Positions 44,414 to 56,254 of a DNA stretch of 64,000 bases are shown in pieces. The translations under genes were made by a program, and so were the position numbers. The stretch's first letter is position 1. Each line of letters starts with the position of its first letter. Source of the stretch: Lithobates sylvaticus (Eukaryota > Chordata > Amphibia > Anura > Ranidae); NCBI GenBank assembly GCA_028564925.1, contig CM053029.1:190398940-190462939 (forward strand). Reading direction: 5' to 3'. The notes below the pieces were generated by a model. That model had not been told where the DNA came from. It did no database searches and saw only the letters and a list, made by a program, of their open reading frames with translations.

Positions 44414-44740
44414 TTAAAGCATAGTTCTGCCTAAAAAAAAAAAATAAAAAATTAAAAGTCAGCAGCTACAAATACTGCAGCTGCTGACTTTTAATAATCA
44501 GACACTTACCTGTCCCAGGGTCCAGCGATGCTGGATCACGTGTCCCAGATGATTGCAGAGAGGGAGGGGGGAGAGGTGATCTCCCTTACAGCGCCGCGGA
44601 GCGACAGGAGGAAGTGGGAGCTGGGACCCTCTAAAAAGAGGGTCCCAGCTCCCCCCCCCCAAAAAAAATGGCATGTCGGGGGGGGGGGGGTCATCTCCCT
44701 TAAAGCAGAAGTTCAACTTTTGGGTGGAACTCCGCTTTAA
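44414..44740 (-). mobile_element. TTAA-flanked MITE, same family as 14719-15187
   Basis: TTAA at 44414-44417 and 44737-44740. Shares the AAAGTCAGCAGCTACAAATAC and CCAGGGTCCAGCGATGC stretches with 15100-15150 in inverse, and ends with GTGGAACTCCGCTTTAA. Confidence 0.78.
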
Positions 44741-45545
44741 GTTGTCCATACTCATGAGAAAACAGTTCTCTGATCCTCAGTGTTTAGGCTACATTGGGTG
44801 ATGATCTCACGTCTAAAGCTGGCCACGCATGTTACAATCTGATTTCATGATCTCTTTTAGATTTAACAATAACTATGTAGTGTGAGAGTGTATCGAAACA
44901 ATGCTAAACAGGACCAGGGTAGTTTAAGCTGTTTAAGTAACCCTCAGGCCTTTTGCATCCTTAAAATCCTCCTATAAATACCTTAATTTCCCTTCCCTCG
45001 CTGAAGGCTACGTATTTCGCCAAAAATAGCGAATATTCAGAGAAATTAAAAATTTTTCAAAGAAATTCAGGAAATTGAAAACTAATTTTTATTTATCCCT
45101 AAGGCTCGGTTCACACCTAAAGCGTTCGCGGATCGCACAGCAACGCTGTCCGTCCCTGTTCTCTGTTTCAGGGATTAATCAGGGCAGAATTTTTGCCTGA
45201 ATTCGGCCCTGAAACTAAGGCAAAGACGCACAGAACACTCCAAATTCAAAAAGCAGGGAAAGTGATACAAAAGGTGGTAACTGTGTAGGGATGAGTTGTT
45301 CAAGAATGTAGGATTCACTTGCTAGCTAGCTAGAGAGATTTTTTATTTTTTTTTGTACAATGGTTTTTATTGAAATTCTTAATAAATAAAAACAAAACAA
45401 TACAGCTAAATACTGGTGTATGCAATCACTATAGCTGTACAGTATTTACTCAAAGTCCATAGAACAAATGCCATGGAGCACATGGAAACAATGAATACAA
45501 TGTCATAACCAGATGGGATATAAAAAAGAAAACCCAACAGTCATA
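44741..45545. other. mostly no feature; two small repeat traces
   Basis: 44817-44860 begins like the GCTGGCC repeat (AAGCTGGCCACGCATG). 45105-45190 starts GGCTCGGTTCACACCTAAAGCG, like the 61977 MITE left end. From 45345 an ACAATGGTTTTTATTGAAAT stretch looks like a retroposon 3' end in reverse. Confidence 0.4.
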
Positions 45546-45975
45546 TGCCCTGTACACACAATAGGATTTCCCGAAAACAAATGTTGGATGTGAGCTTGTT
45601 GTCGGAAAGTCCGACCGTGTGTATGCTCCATAGAACATTTGTTGGCGGAATTTCCGCCAAAAAATGTTTGAGAGCAGGTTCTCAAATTTTCCGACAACAA
45701 AACTTGTTGTCGGAAATTCCGAGCGTGTGTACACAATTCCGTCGCACAAAAGCTCACGCATGTTTGGAATCAAGCAGAAGAGCCGCACTGGCTATTGAAC
45801 TTCATTTTTCTCGGCTCGTGGTACGCGTTGTACGTCACCGCGTTCTTGATGTTCGGAATTTCCGACAACGTTTGTGTGACCGTGTGTATGCAAGACAAGT
45901 TTAAGCCAACATCCTTCGAAAAAAAATCCACGTTTTTTTTTTTTTGTCGGAAAATCCTATCGTGTGTACAGGGCA
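45546..45975. mobile_element. TAA-type palindromic MITE (Harbinger-like)
   Basis: TGCCCTGTACACACAATAGG and, inverted, TGCCCTGTACACACGATAGG. The right flank is TAA; the left flank is ATA. The interior carries AGAGCAGGTTCTC as in the copies at 33562 and 49790. Confidence 0.72.
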
Positions 45976-46414
45976 TAACACTGTCCCAATCACAAAAGCT
46001 GCTGTCTTATAGGCCAGTCTTGCATGAAATATAATCACATGTATACAGTACATAAAGACATAATAACAATTGGGTTGTGGAGGGACAGGAGTAGTTTCAA
46101 AATAAATATAACAAAGTATTAACACTAAAGAGTTATTGAAAAGAGTGGCCAATTAATAGTGAGATCGCAGGGTTACATAGACGAGACAACTCATAGAAAC
46201 GTAGACTTATGCTGGTCATACACTATACGAAAAATCGGCCAGTTAATGGACACAAAACCGATAATCGTTTGGACGTTTTTGAGCCGAAAAAACGAAGGAC
46301 AAGTTTGGAAATTTTCTGCCGAACGAACGATAAATTGAAAGGTTAATGTGTTTCCCATCCGACCTGTCTACACTAGGTATATGTAAAAAAACAAACATAA
46401 AATGTATTTATTTA

Positions 46415-47207
46415 CCGTATTTATTGGCGTATAACACGCACTTTTTCCCCCTTAAAATCGGGGGAAAGTCGGGGGTGCGTGTTATACGCCGATACCCCAA
46501 AAAAAATGACAAAAAAGGCAAGCGCCGCTGAAAAATAGCGAGCGCTGCCGAAAAAACCCGAAGCGCGGCCGAAAAAGAACGAAGCGCCCCCGGAAAAAGC
46601 CGAGCAGACTCTGCTCTGCTCGTAGTCCCGCCACCCTGCGCTCGCTCCGGAAACAGCAGGGAGGCGGGACCGCAAGCTTAGCCGTCCGAGTCGGCTCGGC
46701 TTTTTCCAGGGGCGCTTCGTTCTTTTTCGCCCGTGCTTCGGGTTTTTTCGGCGGCGCACGCGACAGCGTCTCGGCGGCGGGAAATTTAAACCAGGAAAAG
46801 AATGAAAATGACGCTGGCAAGCTACAATGGCACTGGGCAAGGCTGCAATGATGCTGGGCAAGCTACAATGACGCTGGGCAAGGCTGCAATGACGCTGGGC
46901 AAGGCTGCAATGACGCTGGGCAATGCTGCAATGACGCTGGGCAAGGCTGCAATGACGCTGGGCAAGGCTGCAAATGACGCTGGGCAAGGCTGCAAATGAC
47001 GCTGGGCAAGGCTGCAAATGACGCTGGGCAAGCTACAGTGACGCTGGGCAAGCTGCAATGACGCTGGGCAAGCTGCAAATGACGCTTAAATGTAAGTTGT
47101 TTTTTTTTCCCTAAACTTCCCTCCTAAAACTTTTTTTCCTTAAAATGCCCTCCTAAACTTGGGGTGCGTGTTATACGCCAGTGCGTGTTATACGCCGATA
47201 AATACGG
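46415..47207. mobile_element. TA-flanked MITE carrying a minisatellite
   Basis: Ends CCGTATTTATTGGCGTATAA and, inverted, CCGTATTTATCGGCGTATAA, with TA on both sides (46413-46414, 47208-47209). Second inner copies of GGTGCGTGTTATACGCC lie at 46474-46490 and 47162-47178. The core holds the 20-bp array 46810-47090. Confidence 0.82.
46810..47090. repeat. minisatellite, 20-21-bp unit
   Basis: Units GCAATGACGCTGGGCAAGGC repeat about 13 times with small changes. Long open frames across it are a by-product of the unit. Confidence 0.88.
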
Positions 47208-47325
47208 TATGTTCACTGAACGATTTATCGGTCATTACATGATGGCACCATCGTTTGCGCTCGTGGCCGAACGTTCGTTTTTCGAAATTGGGTTCGGCCG
47301 ATTTTTCGTATAGTTTATGACCAGC

Positions 47326-47888
47326 TTTACTCAAAAAAAGGACAAGTTGTGAGTGGACTATCAGTATAATACTGCTAAAAGGGGAATGGGCAAGAAAAAG
47401 ACAGGGTCCTATTCCATGCACAGTGGAAGAAAAACTGGGGAAAGTATCAAGAACAGTAAAAGAGAAGATAGAGGAGAAATAGAGCTATTTTTTATGATTG
47501 TTCACCTAAAGACAAACAGTGTAGTAGATAGCAGGTTGGAGTAAGGAGTTTCAGATGATGAGAGAAACTCTAGAGAAGTCTTTAAGGTGACGAGTGCAGG
47601 AGGTCTAGAGAGGAGCGATGTGAAGGGTTTGGTTGATATTTTGAGCTGAGGTTGGTGAACGTAGCTGGTGGCAGAGTTGTGAATGACTGTGTAAGTTTTT
47701 ACTATTATTTTGAATTGTATTCATTGATAGATTGGAAGCCAGTGGAGTGACTGGCAGAGGAGTGGCAGACAAGGAGCATTTGGTAAGGTGGATGAGTCTA
47801 GCAGCAGCCTTTATGTTAAGACTTTGTGGAAAGAATTGACATTTTAAGCAGGCTTTAGCTTTGGGGCAATGGATCTCTCTACTGCAGG
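47326..47888. other. no gene or clear repeat seen
   Basis: The sequence GATGAGAGAAACTCTAG and TTGGAAGCCAGTGGAGTGAC (47730-47751) resembles LINE 3' UTR wording seen in L2 tails of frogs, but I cannot set limits. Confidence 0.35.
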
Positions 47889-48142
47889 GGCAGAACAGTG
47901 GCTAAGTGGTTAGCACCTTTGTCTGGCAACACCAGGATTGTCAGTTCAAATCCCAACCACAGCGCTACCTGCATAGAGCTTGCATGTTCTCCCTGTGCCC
48001 TCCTCCAACACCACAAAGACATGCTGGTGGGTTAATTGGCACTAGTATGTGAATGTATGCTAGGGACCTTAGCTCCTCTAGGGCAGGGACCAATGCAAAT
48101 GTACAATGTGTAACTTGTTGGCACTATATAAATACCTGTAAT
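47889..48142 (+). mobile_element. tRNA-derived SINE, near full length
   Basis: Head GTGGCTAAGTGGTTAGCACC (box-A-like) and GTTCAAATCCC (box B, 47943-47953). Body TTGCATGTTCTCCCTGTG. Tail CTAGGGCAGGGACCAATGC and TTGGCACTATATAAATACC shared with L2-type 3' ends. Polymerase III transcription and mobilisation by an L2-like LINE are inferred. Confidence 0.78.
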
Positions 48143-48519
48143 AAATTGCATGGCAACTCCTGTTGAAAGCTCAGTACTTGACCCAGACCTGCAAGGCTTT
48201 TGGTGAAAAAGTCAGTAGGGGAAGTTTGACCACTATGAAAAGATCTCACTGCAGACTAGTCTTTTTCTTAGCCAGGGCATACAAGTACAGTATATCTCTT
48301 AAATGTCCAAACCATTCCCTTGTTTTCTTCAATTCATTTTTTTATCAAACTGCATTGAAGCTATGAAGTTGTGGGTGGAGTATTGCTTAGTTTCTGACAA
48401 TTACTTGAAATCATGCAATTCCAAGGGTTCAACTGAAAGCAACTGAAAATGTATTTGCCCATCATAAAGCTGATGTTATTATGTTTTCCCTGGTTCCTAC
48501 ATCTCCCCTCATCAACAGG
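48143..48519. other. no gene or clear repeat seen
   Basis: The 67-codon frame at 48163-48366 has no motif. AT-rich. Confidence 0.3.
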
Positions 48520-49110
48520 GTATTGACATTTTTAAATAAAATCTTTCCATTTTCATTACACACCTAATTTCAGATCCAGTGATGTCATCACTGGGTCTCT
48601 GTGCTTCTCTATGCAATGCAGGTGGCTGGTGGGAGCAGATGGCAGGGTGCTGTACAGCCCCAGTACTCCTCCCCTTTGGACCTGATGCAGGCAGTGGGCT
48701 GGCTCTTGGGGAGGTTTATGTTAATATCAAACTGCCTTAATCAGTCTGTGTCAGTCTGGAGGAGTGTGCGTTCCTAGGCAGAGTGTATTTCCATGCAGAC
48801 TGCTTACATGTTATTCTTATTGAAAAATCTGAAACCCGAATAATGAAAGGGTCGGGCCAGGGACAGTAAGACTGGGAAGAAACGTACTAGATGATGCTGA
48901 GCATCATTCAGCCAGGAAATTAAGCAGGCTCTATCTGACTTGCTGCAGCTTCTAATGCACAATGTGAGACCCTCACAGAGTGCAGTGAAATCAGAGTAAA
49001 CTATTTCAGTACAGCTGTGCAGGACTGAAGGGAAGGCTGGGGGGTCAGATTTAGGACTGCCCATAAAGCATGGCATATCCCACTCCTTCATCCACATTAT
49101 TGATTCCCAC
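48520..49110 (+). repeat. dispersed repeat related to 16170-16510
   Basis: Shares ATTTCAGATCCAGTGATGTC-type, GGGCCAGGGACAGTAAGACT and TCTATCTGACTTGCTGCAGC stretches with the left part of the TTAA element at 16090. No TTAA pair is found here, so it is a partial or diverged copy. Confidence 0.6.
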
Positions 49111-49569
49111 CTCTCCCAAGTTTTACTTGCTGTTGTTCCTCCTCTTTCTTGTAGGTGTTATATAAAGCCATAGAGACAATTGTAGCCATGATTAACAGAT
49201 GACAAATTCTGATCGTGATCTTTTAATGCACTTGATATTTTAAATTACAAAAATGTACACAGTTAATCATTTGAAATGCAGCATTACCTTCAAAAAAAAA
49301 TCAAGTTTAATTATGAAGGCAATTCAATCAGCAGAAAATCAAATGTATAACCTCTCTCACGCCAGTAAAAGAGGCAGATAACAGCCTCAAATAGTATAAA
49401 ACTGTATGATTTATTTAAAAAAAATTCCACAATATATGCATAATCTCTGTAGTAAAGAGAGCATGAGAAACCATGTATTGTGCAGATAGTTCCAGTTCTA
49501 GCATGCGGGATGACGTCAGCACAGGCTCTGCCACAATGTACGTTTCCTCCTAATGGGCGTTCTCAAAGG
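49111..49569. other. no gene or clear repeat seen
   Basis: AT-rich. Nothing supported. Confidence 0.3.
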
Positions 49570-49728
49570 GAATGGCTTTTGGTAAATTGCCCTAGTATGT
49601 GTAAGTATGAATGTGAGTTACATTGTAAGCTCCTTGATGGCATGGACTGATGTGAATGTACAATATACTGTATATGTAAAGTGCTGTGTAAATTATTGGC
49701 GCTATATAAGTACCTCTAATAAATAATA
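49570..49728 (+). mobile_element. 5'-truncated SINE or L2 tail
   Basis: Retains GTAAGCTCCTTGATGGCATG and GTAAATTATTGGCGCTATAT with AATAAATAATAA at the end. No tRNA-like head. Confidence 0.65.
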
Positions 49729-49739
49729 AAAAGCTCTAC

Positions 49740-50636
49740 TTAAAGTGGTCCTAAAGCCTTGAGTTTTTTTTTACCTTATTGCATTCTAATGCGGCGTACA
49801 CACAGTCGGAATTTCTGATGGAAACAGTCCGATGGGAGCTTTTTATCGGATTTTCCGACCGTGTGTATGCCCAACGGTCTTTTTCTGTCGGAATTTCCGA
49901 CGGACTTTGAATTGAGAACCTGTTCTCAATTTTTCCGACGGAAAACCTTTCTATTGGAGTTTCCGATCGTGTGTATGCAATTCCGACACGCAAAATTCCA
50001 ACACATGCTCAGAAACAATTCGACGCATGCTCGGAAGCATTAAACTTCCCTTTTATAGTGCTGTTGAACGTGTTTTATGCCGCTGTGTTATTGACCGTCG
50101 GAATTTGGTGTGATCGTGTGTAGGCAACACAGCTTGAGCGGAATTCCGTCGGAATTCCGTCGGAAAAACCGTCACAGTTTTTTCCAACGAGAATTCTGAT
50201 CGTATGTACGCGGCATAAGATTAAAAAAGACCTTCTGTACTGTAGCATCCCCCCCCATTTTTTTCTTACCTGAGCCTGATCTGATCCAGCGATGTGCACG
50301 AGAGCAGCAGCACTCGCCGTTATCTCCCTCCTCATTGGGCAGATTGATAGCAGGAGCTATTGGCTCCTGCTGCTGTCAATCAAATGATGTGACGAGGGAG
50401 CGGGGGGGGAGGCAGGGCTGAGACACCAACTCTGTGTCAATAGATGCAGACATGGCGGCTCGGGAGTGGGTGCCCCCATGGACAGCAGGTTTCTGTGGGG
50501 GCATTTGTCAAAGAGGAGGGACTTGGAGCGCCAGCGGGGGGACCTCAGAAACGGTTGCCCTGTGCCAAAGCATTGCACAGCGCAGGTATAACATGTTTGT
50601 TCTTTTAATTATAAAAAAAGAAGGTTTAATATCACT
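49740..50636. mobile_element. TTAA element related to 18607-19076, with nested MITE
   Basis: Left TTAAAGTGGTCCTAAAGCC, right end inverted GAGTGATATTAAACC, matching the two ends of the 18607 copy in the opposite sense. The right TTAA is worn. A TAA MITE occupies 49790-50215. Confidence 0.65.
49790..50215. mobile_element. TAA-flanked palindromic MITE (Harbinger-like), nested
   Basis: TGCGGCGTACACACAGTCGG and, inverted, TGCCGCGTACATACGATC. TAA on both sides (49787-49789, 50216-50218). Contains AGAACCTGTTCTC near 49914. Confidence 0.78.
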
Positions 50637-52039
50637 CTCATACTTCAATTTTTTTATTTAACTTATTTTTTCAGGGAAGAATTTTTTTTAAAATATTGAG
50701 GCTAATGGGGGCTGTTTCTTGGAATAATACCAGGTCCAGAATCGTTAAAAGGAGCATTTATAACCCTCAGGAACATTTTAAAGCCCATTACTCTCCTAAA
50801 AAACAATAACTGCCCAAATGCAGTTTGCCAAAATGGAGAAGTTTAACCAAAATCTCATTCTTTTGTCAGGAATTTCAAAGAAATGTAAACTTTAAATTTC
50901 ACTTAACCTTTCTTAGAGCAAGACAATAAAGCCATTCAGGTTATAGGGAAGTGGGCTAGAGTTTTAAGTGTTTACCTTTCTTTACATCGGTCAGAATAAA
51001 TAATTCATATGTAAAATTAGATCACTCTCATTGTCGCTCTCGGGAACCCTTCCTTATATTTAAGGGTTTTTTTTTCCCTCTCTGCCAGTGTAAATACTAA
51101 AAGTGGAAACCCTTTTTCGGTTTTTCATGAAACCATAATGTGAAAATGAATTCTAGGTTAAAAGAGCGGAATAATTTGAGAAGAATGCAGTTTTTATTAA
51201 ACTTGCGATGAAGGGACTGCACAGATAATTGCATATTCCTTTCAGTTCTTTTCCAGCGGTAATGGAGTTTTTTTGCCTGTCACTTCGGATTTCATTCTAG
51301 GGTTTGATGCTAACCATCTTCTTCCCAAACCTATTGAGTGTGTCATGCCATCTAGCTGTAGTGGGGCCATGTGACAGGCCTGAGAGTGACTGCAGCAGGC
51401 CTGGGACCACTGAACACAGAGAAGGAGGCACTTAGCTGTTTAGTCTACCAATCAGAATGGTGACAAGAAGTCTAGAGTTGGACAGGAGAACTGGGCTGGG
51501 AGATGCAGTCTCTCCCATAGTCTGGGAATAAGTAGGGGAGACTGGTACCACTTCATTCCCATCATTAACCCTTTCATACTGGAATTCTCCACCCTGATCA
51601 TTTACCTCTCGAATACTTCATAAATCCATCATTCCGTCAATACTTTACGTGCTAAGAAACTCGAAATTATGAAATGTAACCTGTACCAAAGGAAGGACTG
51701 TCTAGGAATGCAACAGCTCATCACTTCAATGGTTCATTGGGGGGATTATTAGTGTCCAGATTAATGATGCAGTTTAAAATGGAAGAATGTTGCTTGTTTC
51801 ATATTTTCGACACATAAAAATGAACAGCTTTGTATAAATAATATAATAAATGTCAGTCCACTTGATATTTTAATCATAGGTGGGGACTAGTTGCTGTTTG
51901 TCTTGGATGGATCCAGCAGTGAGATCTCCATGTCCTATTTCCCAAATCTAGCCCTGTCCACTTGGGAATTTTGGAAGTTCCCACCCTCCTTTGTGTGTTC
52001 CAGATCCTCCTGTTACAGCCTCAATAATATAATATAATA
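50637..52039. other. no gene or clear repeat seen
   Basis: About 1.4 kb with no supported feature. A TAATATAATA run begins at 52022. Confidence 0.35.
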
Positions 52040-52049
52040 ATATAATATA

Positions 52050-52691
52050 CAGTGGGTATAGAAAAAAATGAACCAAGTAACTATAGACCTGTTAGTTTAA
52101 CTTCTATAGTCGGGAAGATACTGAAGCGTTTAATAAAAGACCACATAGACGAGTTCTTGCTGGAAAAAAACATTTTAAGCAACAGACAGCATGGATTCAT
52201 GAAAGACAGAAGTTGTCAGACAAACCTGATTTCTTTTTATGAAGAGGTAAGTAAAACCTTGGACAGAAGGGTGGCTGTGGACGTGGTATACTTGGATTTT
52301 GAAAAATTGTTCGATACAGTTCCCCACACATGGCTCATGTGTAAGGTAAGGTCTACAGGCTTGGAAATATCGGTTTGTAAATGGATAGAAAACTGGCTAA
52401 ATTACAGATTTCAGAGAGTAGTGGTTAATGGTTCTTACTCTGAATGGTCTAAGGTTATCAGTGGTGTACCCCAAGGTTCAGTGCTGGGACCCTTACTTTT
52501 TAATATCTTTATAATTGATATTGGGTCTGGGATCAAACGTTACATTTCTGTCTTTGCAGATGACACCAAGCTATGCAGTGGAATAACGTCCTTACAGGAT
52601 GTCTCCAATTTACAAGCTGACCTCAATGCTCTGTCTAATTGGGCGACTATGTGGCAGATGAGGTTTAATGTTGATAAATGTAAAGTTATGC
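52050..52691 (+). pseudogene. CR1-type LINE reverse transcriptase, partial
   Basis: An open frame of about 213 codons before the gap. Motifs: NYRPVSLTSIVGK (finger), QHGFMKDRSC, YLDFEKLFDTVPH (motif A with Asp), GVPQGSVLGPLLFN (motif B), and FADDTKL (motif C). The order and wording fit CR1 or a close Jockey-clade LINE. The element is 5'-truncated (no endonuclease seen) and its 3' part falls in the gap, so its full state is unknown. Confidence 0.85.
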
Positions 52692-53167
52692 NNNNNNNNN
52701 NNNNNNNNNNNNNNNNNNNNNNNNNNNNNNNNNNNNNNNNNNNNNNNNNNNNNNNNNNNNNNNNNNNNNNNNNNNNNNNNNNNNNNNNNNNNNNNNNNNN
52801 NNNNNNNNNNNNNNNNNNNNNNNNNNNNNNNNNNNNNNNNNNNNNNNNNNNNNNNNNNNNNNNNNNNNNNNNNNNNNNNNNNNNNNNNNNNNNNNNNNNN
52901 NNNNNNNNNNNNNNNNNNNNNNNNNNNNNNNNNNNNNNNNNNNNNNNNNNNNNNNNNNNNNNNNNNNNNNNNNNNNNNNNNNNNNNNNNNNNNNNNNNNN
53001 NNNNNNNNNNNNNNNNNNNNNNNNNNNNNNNNNNNNNNNNNNNNNNNNNNNNNNNNNNNNNNNNNNNNNNNNNNNNNNNNNNNNNNNNNNNNNNNNNNNN
53101 NNNNNNNNNNNNNNNNNNNNNNNNNNNNNNNNNNNNNNNNNNNNNNNNNNNNNNNNNNNNNNNNNNN
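52692..53167. other. assembly gap (476 N)
   Basis: A run of N inside the LINE. No content can be stated, and apparent open frames across it are meaningless. Confidence 0.99.
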
Positions 53168-53248
53168 GAGACGTTTTTTTTCAGGCGCTATACAGGCGCT
53201 ATTTTTAGCGCTGTAGCGCCTGAAAAACGCCTCAGTGTGAAAGGGGCC
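53168..53248. mobile_element. MITE right end after the gap
   Basis: CAGGCGCTATTTTTAGCGC hairpin and CAGTGTGAAAGGGGCC followed by TAA (53249-53251), as in the MITE at 53705. The left part is in the gap. Confidence 0.6.
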
Positions 53249-53314
53249 TAATGCAGCTGGAAGATGTTTTTTTTTATTACCTTAGCGCTCCCATGTTTGT
53301 GATGTGATGCAGAG

Positions 53315-53665
53315 TGGATATTATTATTATTATTATTATACAGGATTTACATAGCGCCAACAGTTTACACTGCGCTTTACAATATAAAAAGGAGACAATA
53401 CAGTTATAATACAATCAAATACAAGAGGATTAAGAGGGCCCTGCACAGAAGAGCTTACAATCTAATAGGGTTGGGCAGGTGGTACAAAATGTTAAAAACT
53501 GTGGGGAATGAGCTGATGGAAGTGGTAAAAGATTAGTTGGAGACGTGATAAGCTTCCCAGAAGAGATGAGTTTTCAGGGATCGCCTGAAGGTAGCAAGAG
53601 TAGGGGATAGCCGGACAGGTGGAGGTAGTGAGTTCCAGAGGATAGGAGAGGCTCTGGATATCCCC
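53315..53665 (-). mobile_element. L2-type LINE 3' end, minus strand
   Basis: On the plus strand it opens with (ATT)n, then ACAGGATTTACATAGCGCC and GCGCTTTACAATAT, and ends with the 3'-UTR stretch CCAGAAGAGATGAGTTTTCA. This is the reversed tail of an L2-like LINE. No coding part. Confidence 0.72.
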
Positions 53666-53704
53666 CTTACTCCTGGAGAGTAAGGGGGTTATAACCCTCC
53701 CTTA

Positions 53705-53974
53705 GGCCCCATTCACACTGGGGCGGTAAAAATAGCGCCTGTACACCGCCTGAAAAAAACGGCCCCATTCACTCCAGTGTGAAAGCCGGCGGGCTTTCAC
53801 ACTGGAGCGGTGCGCTAGCAGGACGGTCAAAAAATTTCAATGGGACACCGCGGTAATACCGGTAAAACCGCCCCACTAGCGGCCGCATACCGCGGCTAAA
53901 ACGACGGTAAAGCAGCCCTTAATATAGCGCTGCTTTACCGTCACCGCGGCTCCCGCCCCAGTGTGAAAGGGGCC
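53705..53974. mobile_element. TTA-flanked MITE with GGCCCC ends (PIF/Harbinger)
   Basis: GGCCCCATTCACACTGGGGC and, inverted, GGCCCCTTTCACACTGGGGC, bordered by TTA (53702-53704, 53975-53977). A hairpin GTGAAAGCCGGCGGGCTTTCAC lies at 53782-53803. Confidence 0.85.
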
Positions 53975-54059
53975 TTACTCTTTCCAAAATGAAAAAAAAA
54001 AAGTCTTGCCTATAGTTCTACTTGAATATACATAGCAGGAGGGTTGAGCTGCATTTTAA

Positions 54060-54255
54060 TCTGCAAGTGCAGTTGCTCCAGAGCTTAGTAAATGAGGTAA
54101 TGCTTCACTTTGCTAGAAATACACAATCACCTGCAAGGAAAATTAAAAAAAAAACTGAATTTTTGCTTGCACATTAATGGATGATGGAAGCGAGCAGAGC
54201 TTCTGCTTATTTAGCAAAGTGCACAGTCTATTTGCCTTTAGTAAATTAACCTCTG
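54060..54255. repeat. palindromic repeat with TTTAGTAAATTAACC end
   Basis: Right end GTCTATTTGCCTTTAGTAAA, left inverse-like AGCTTAGTAAATGAGG. The same family has a better pair at 61962-62367 and 58434-58968. Confidence 0.5.
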
Positions 54256-55124
54256 TATGTCATATGTGGCTTTAGCATATAAGTCAAGTTTTTTTTTTTT
54301 TTTACCACCATAGTAATGTGAACTGGCTCCATAGAAAATGGTTTTGTTTTATCTGTTCCTTCAGTTTTTTTGTGATAACTTCTGCAGAAAACTGAAGAAT
54401 TGTGAATACAGATTCAATGTGGTATTCCAAAGCTTGCCAAACCAATGAGGAAGTATATAGAAAACCAATGTCGATATAAAAGTAACCAATCAGAAATCAT
54501 TCTCACTGATCTGACTTCAGCATATTTACTACTGCAGTTAAAAAGTCTTTGTTGTTGCCCACACCGCCTTGAATATGCCTGGACATTTCTGAATTCATAT
54601 CTATGTGAGGTGAAAAGTAACATTTTGGAAAAGCGAGTCGTTTTTGTTCTTTTCCTTACTTCAGGGATGTCAAACAGTGTAATCTGCCACACAAAGCCCC
54701 AACAGAACAGAATGAAATGATTTTGAATCTTTACCTAGGTCAAAAGTGAGGGCAAGTTCATTCCTTTCTGCTTTCTCTCCACCTATCTCTCACAGGACCA
54801 AGTTCAAAGTACAAAGCACTGAGTTTCTTAGAGAAATGCACGTTGTTTGTGCGTTGGCAACATCCTTCTACGACCACCATGGCAGTTCTGAAATTTAACA
54901 GCCTCATGGACGTCCCTGAAGTACTAAACTCTCTAGCAGGAAAAGTTTCCGTGATGCCCACAGCAGCCAATCCAATTCTGTTATTTACGCTCCAAAAGTA
55001 GGCATATTTTACTGGGGACAACAAAAACAGTTATTCAAGCATTTTATAAGGCCTAGTTAGGAGGGGGGAACTAAATGCCACAGAACCCTGGTGTATAATT
55101 TAAGCTTGACTCCTCTTTTAACAA
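54256..55124. other. no gene or clear repeat seen
   Basis: A T-run at 54290-54302. The remaining sequence has no mirrored ends or exon-like frame that I can support. Confidence 0.3.
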
Positions 55125-55126
55125 TA

Positions 55127-55673
55127 TATGGTCAAACAGTTGTGGGCACCTGAATATTACACACTTATTATCTTTTTGGACATTTCAAAACCATGGGCAT
55201 TAATATGGAGTGGGCGTTTTCTGCTGCTATAATAGCCTCCACTACTCTGGCCAGGCTTTCCACAAGATTGTGGAGTGTGTCTGTGTGCCCCCTCAGCCAA
55301 CAGAGCATTTGTGAGGTCAAGTACTGATGTGGGACGAGGAGACCTGGCTCTCAAGTGGTGTTCATTTCATCTTAAGTAGGGTTGAGACTAGGTCTCTGTG
55401 CAGGCACACAAATTCCTCTACACCAAACCCCTAAAACCATGTATTTAAGGAGTTGGCTTTAAGCACAGGGGCACAGTCGTGGCTACAACAGAAAAAGGCC
55501 TTCTCCAAACTAGAAGTGCACAATGGTCTAAAATGTCTTTGTATGCTGTAGCATTAACAGTATCCTTCACTGGAATTACCTAAACTCATCTAGGTAGAAA
55601 AGTGTCAACATACAGTACTTTTGGCTATATAATGTAGGCGTGATGGTCAGGTGTCCACAAACATTTGGCCATG
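55127..55673. mobile_element. TA-flanked Tc1/mariner-like non-autonomous element
   Basis: Left TATGGTCAAACAGTTGTGGG, right inverted CATGGCCAAATGTTTGTGGA, TA at both edges. Inner TGTCTTTGTATGCTGTAGCA matches 19350-19385, so this is the uninterrupted relative of the shell at 17427-19879. Confidence 0.72.
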
Positions 55674-55745
55674 TAGTACATATGTATATCAGTTGTTCGA
55701 ATGCTTCATTGGCTGCACGCCTGTTCTGGATTAGTGATTCAGTAA

Positions 55746-56180
55746 TGCCGCGTACACACAACCGGATTTCCCGCCAGAATAAACTCTAAAGGTTTTTCCG
55801 ACAGAGTTCCGACAAATTTCCGCTGAAACAGCCTTGCCTACACAGGATCACACCAAAGTCCAACCGTCTAGAACGCAGTGACGTACAACACATACGACGT
55901 GACTAGAAAAAGGAAGTGCAATAGCCAGTAGCCAATAGCTGCCGTCTCGTACTTGCTTCAGAGCATGCGTAATTTTTGGTCCGTCGGAACAGCATACAGA
56001 CGAGCGGTTTTCCCGTTAGGAATTGGTTCCGTCGGAAATATTTAAAACATGTTCTATTTCTAGGTCAGTCAGAATTTTCGAAAAAAAAAGTCAGATGAGG
56101 CCCACACACGATCGGAATATACAATGAAAAGATTCCGTCAAACTTTTTCTGCCGGAAAGTCCAACCATGTGTACGCGGCA
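55746..56180. mobile_element. TAA-flanked palindromic MITE (Harbinger-like)
   Basis: TGCCGCGTACACACAACCGG and, inverted, TGCCGCGTACACATGGTTGG, TAA on both sides (55743-55745, 56181-56183). Confidence 0.8.
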
Positions 56181-56254
56181 TAAGTAGTCAAAGCATGATA
56201 TGAATGACACCTCTGAAACCTACACCTTCGAAAAGAAGTTAGCTGTCTACATTG

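Larger units (their letters stand above)
46211..47325. mobile_element. outer MITE with GCTGGTCATA ends
   Basis: Begins GCTGGTCATACACTATACGA and ends with the inverse of GCTGGTCATAAACTATACGA. Inner parts ATCGGCC and GGCCGAT are also mirrored. Split by the TA MITE 46415-47207. Confidence 0.68.

Noticed and set aside
46802-47078. Long open frames across the 20-bp array
   Set aside because: They arise from a repeated unit without stops, in several frames and on both strands.
47889-47960. A functional tRNA gene
   Set aside because: Box-A-like and box-B-like parts are present but the sequence continues into a SINE body and does not fold into a clean cloverleaf by eye.
52668-53216. Open frames through the N-run
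   Set aside because: They consist of unknown residues and are an effect of the gap.
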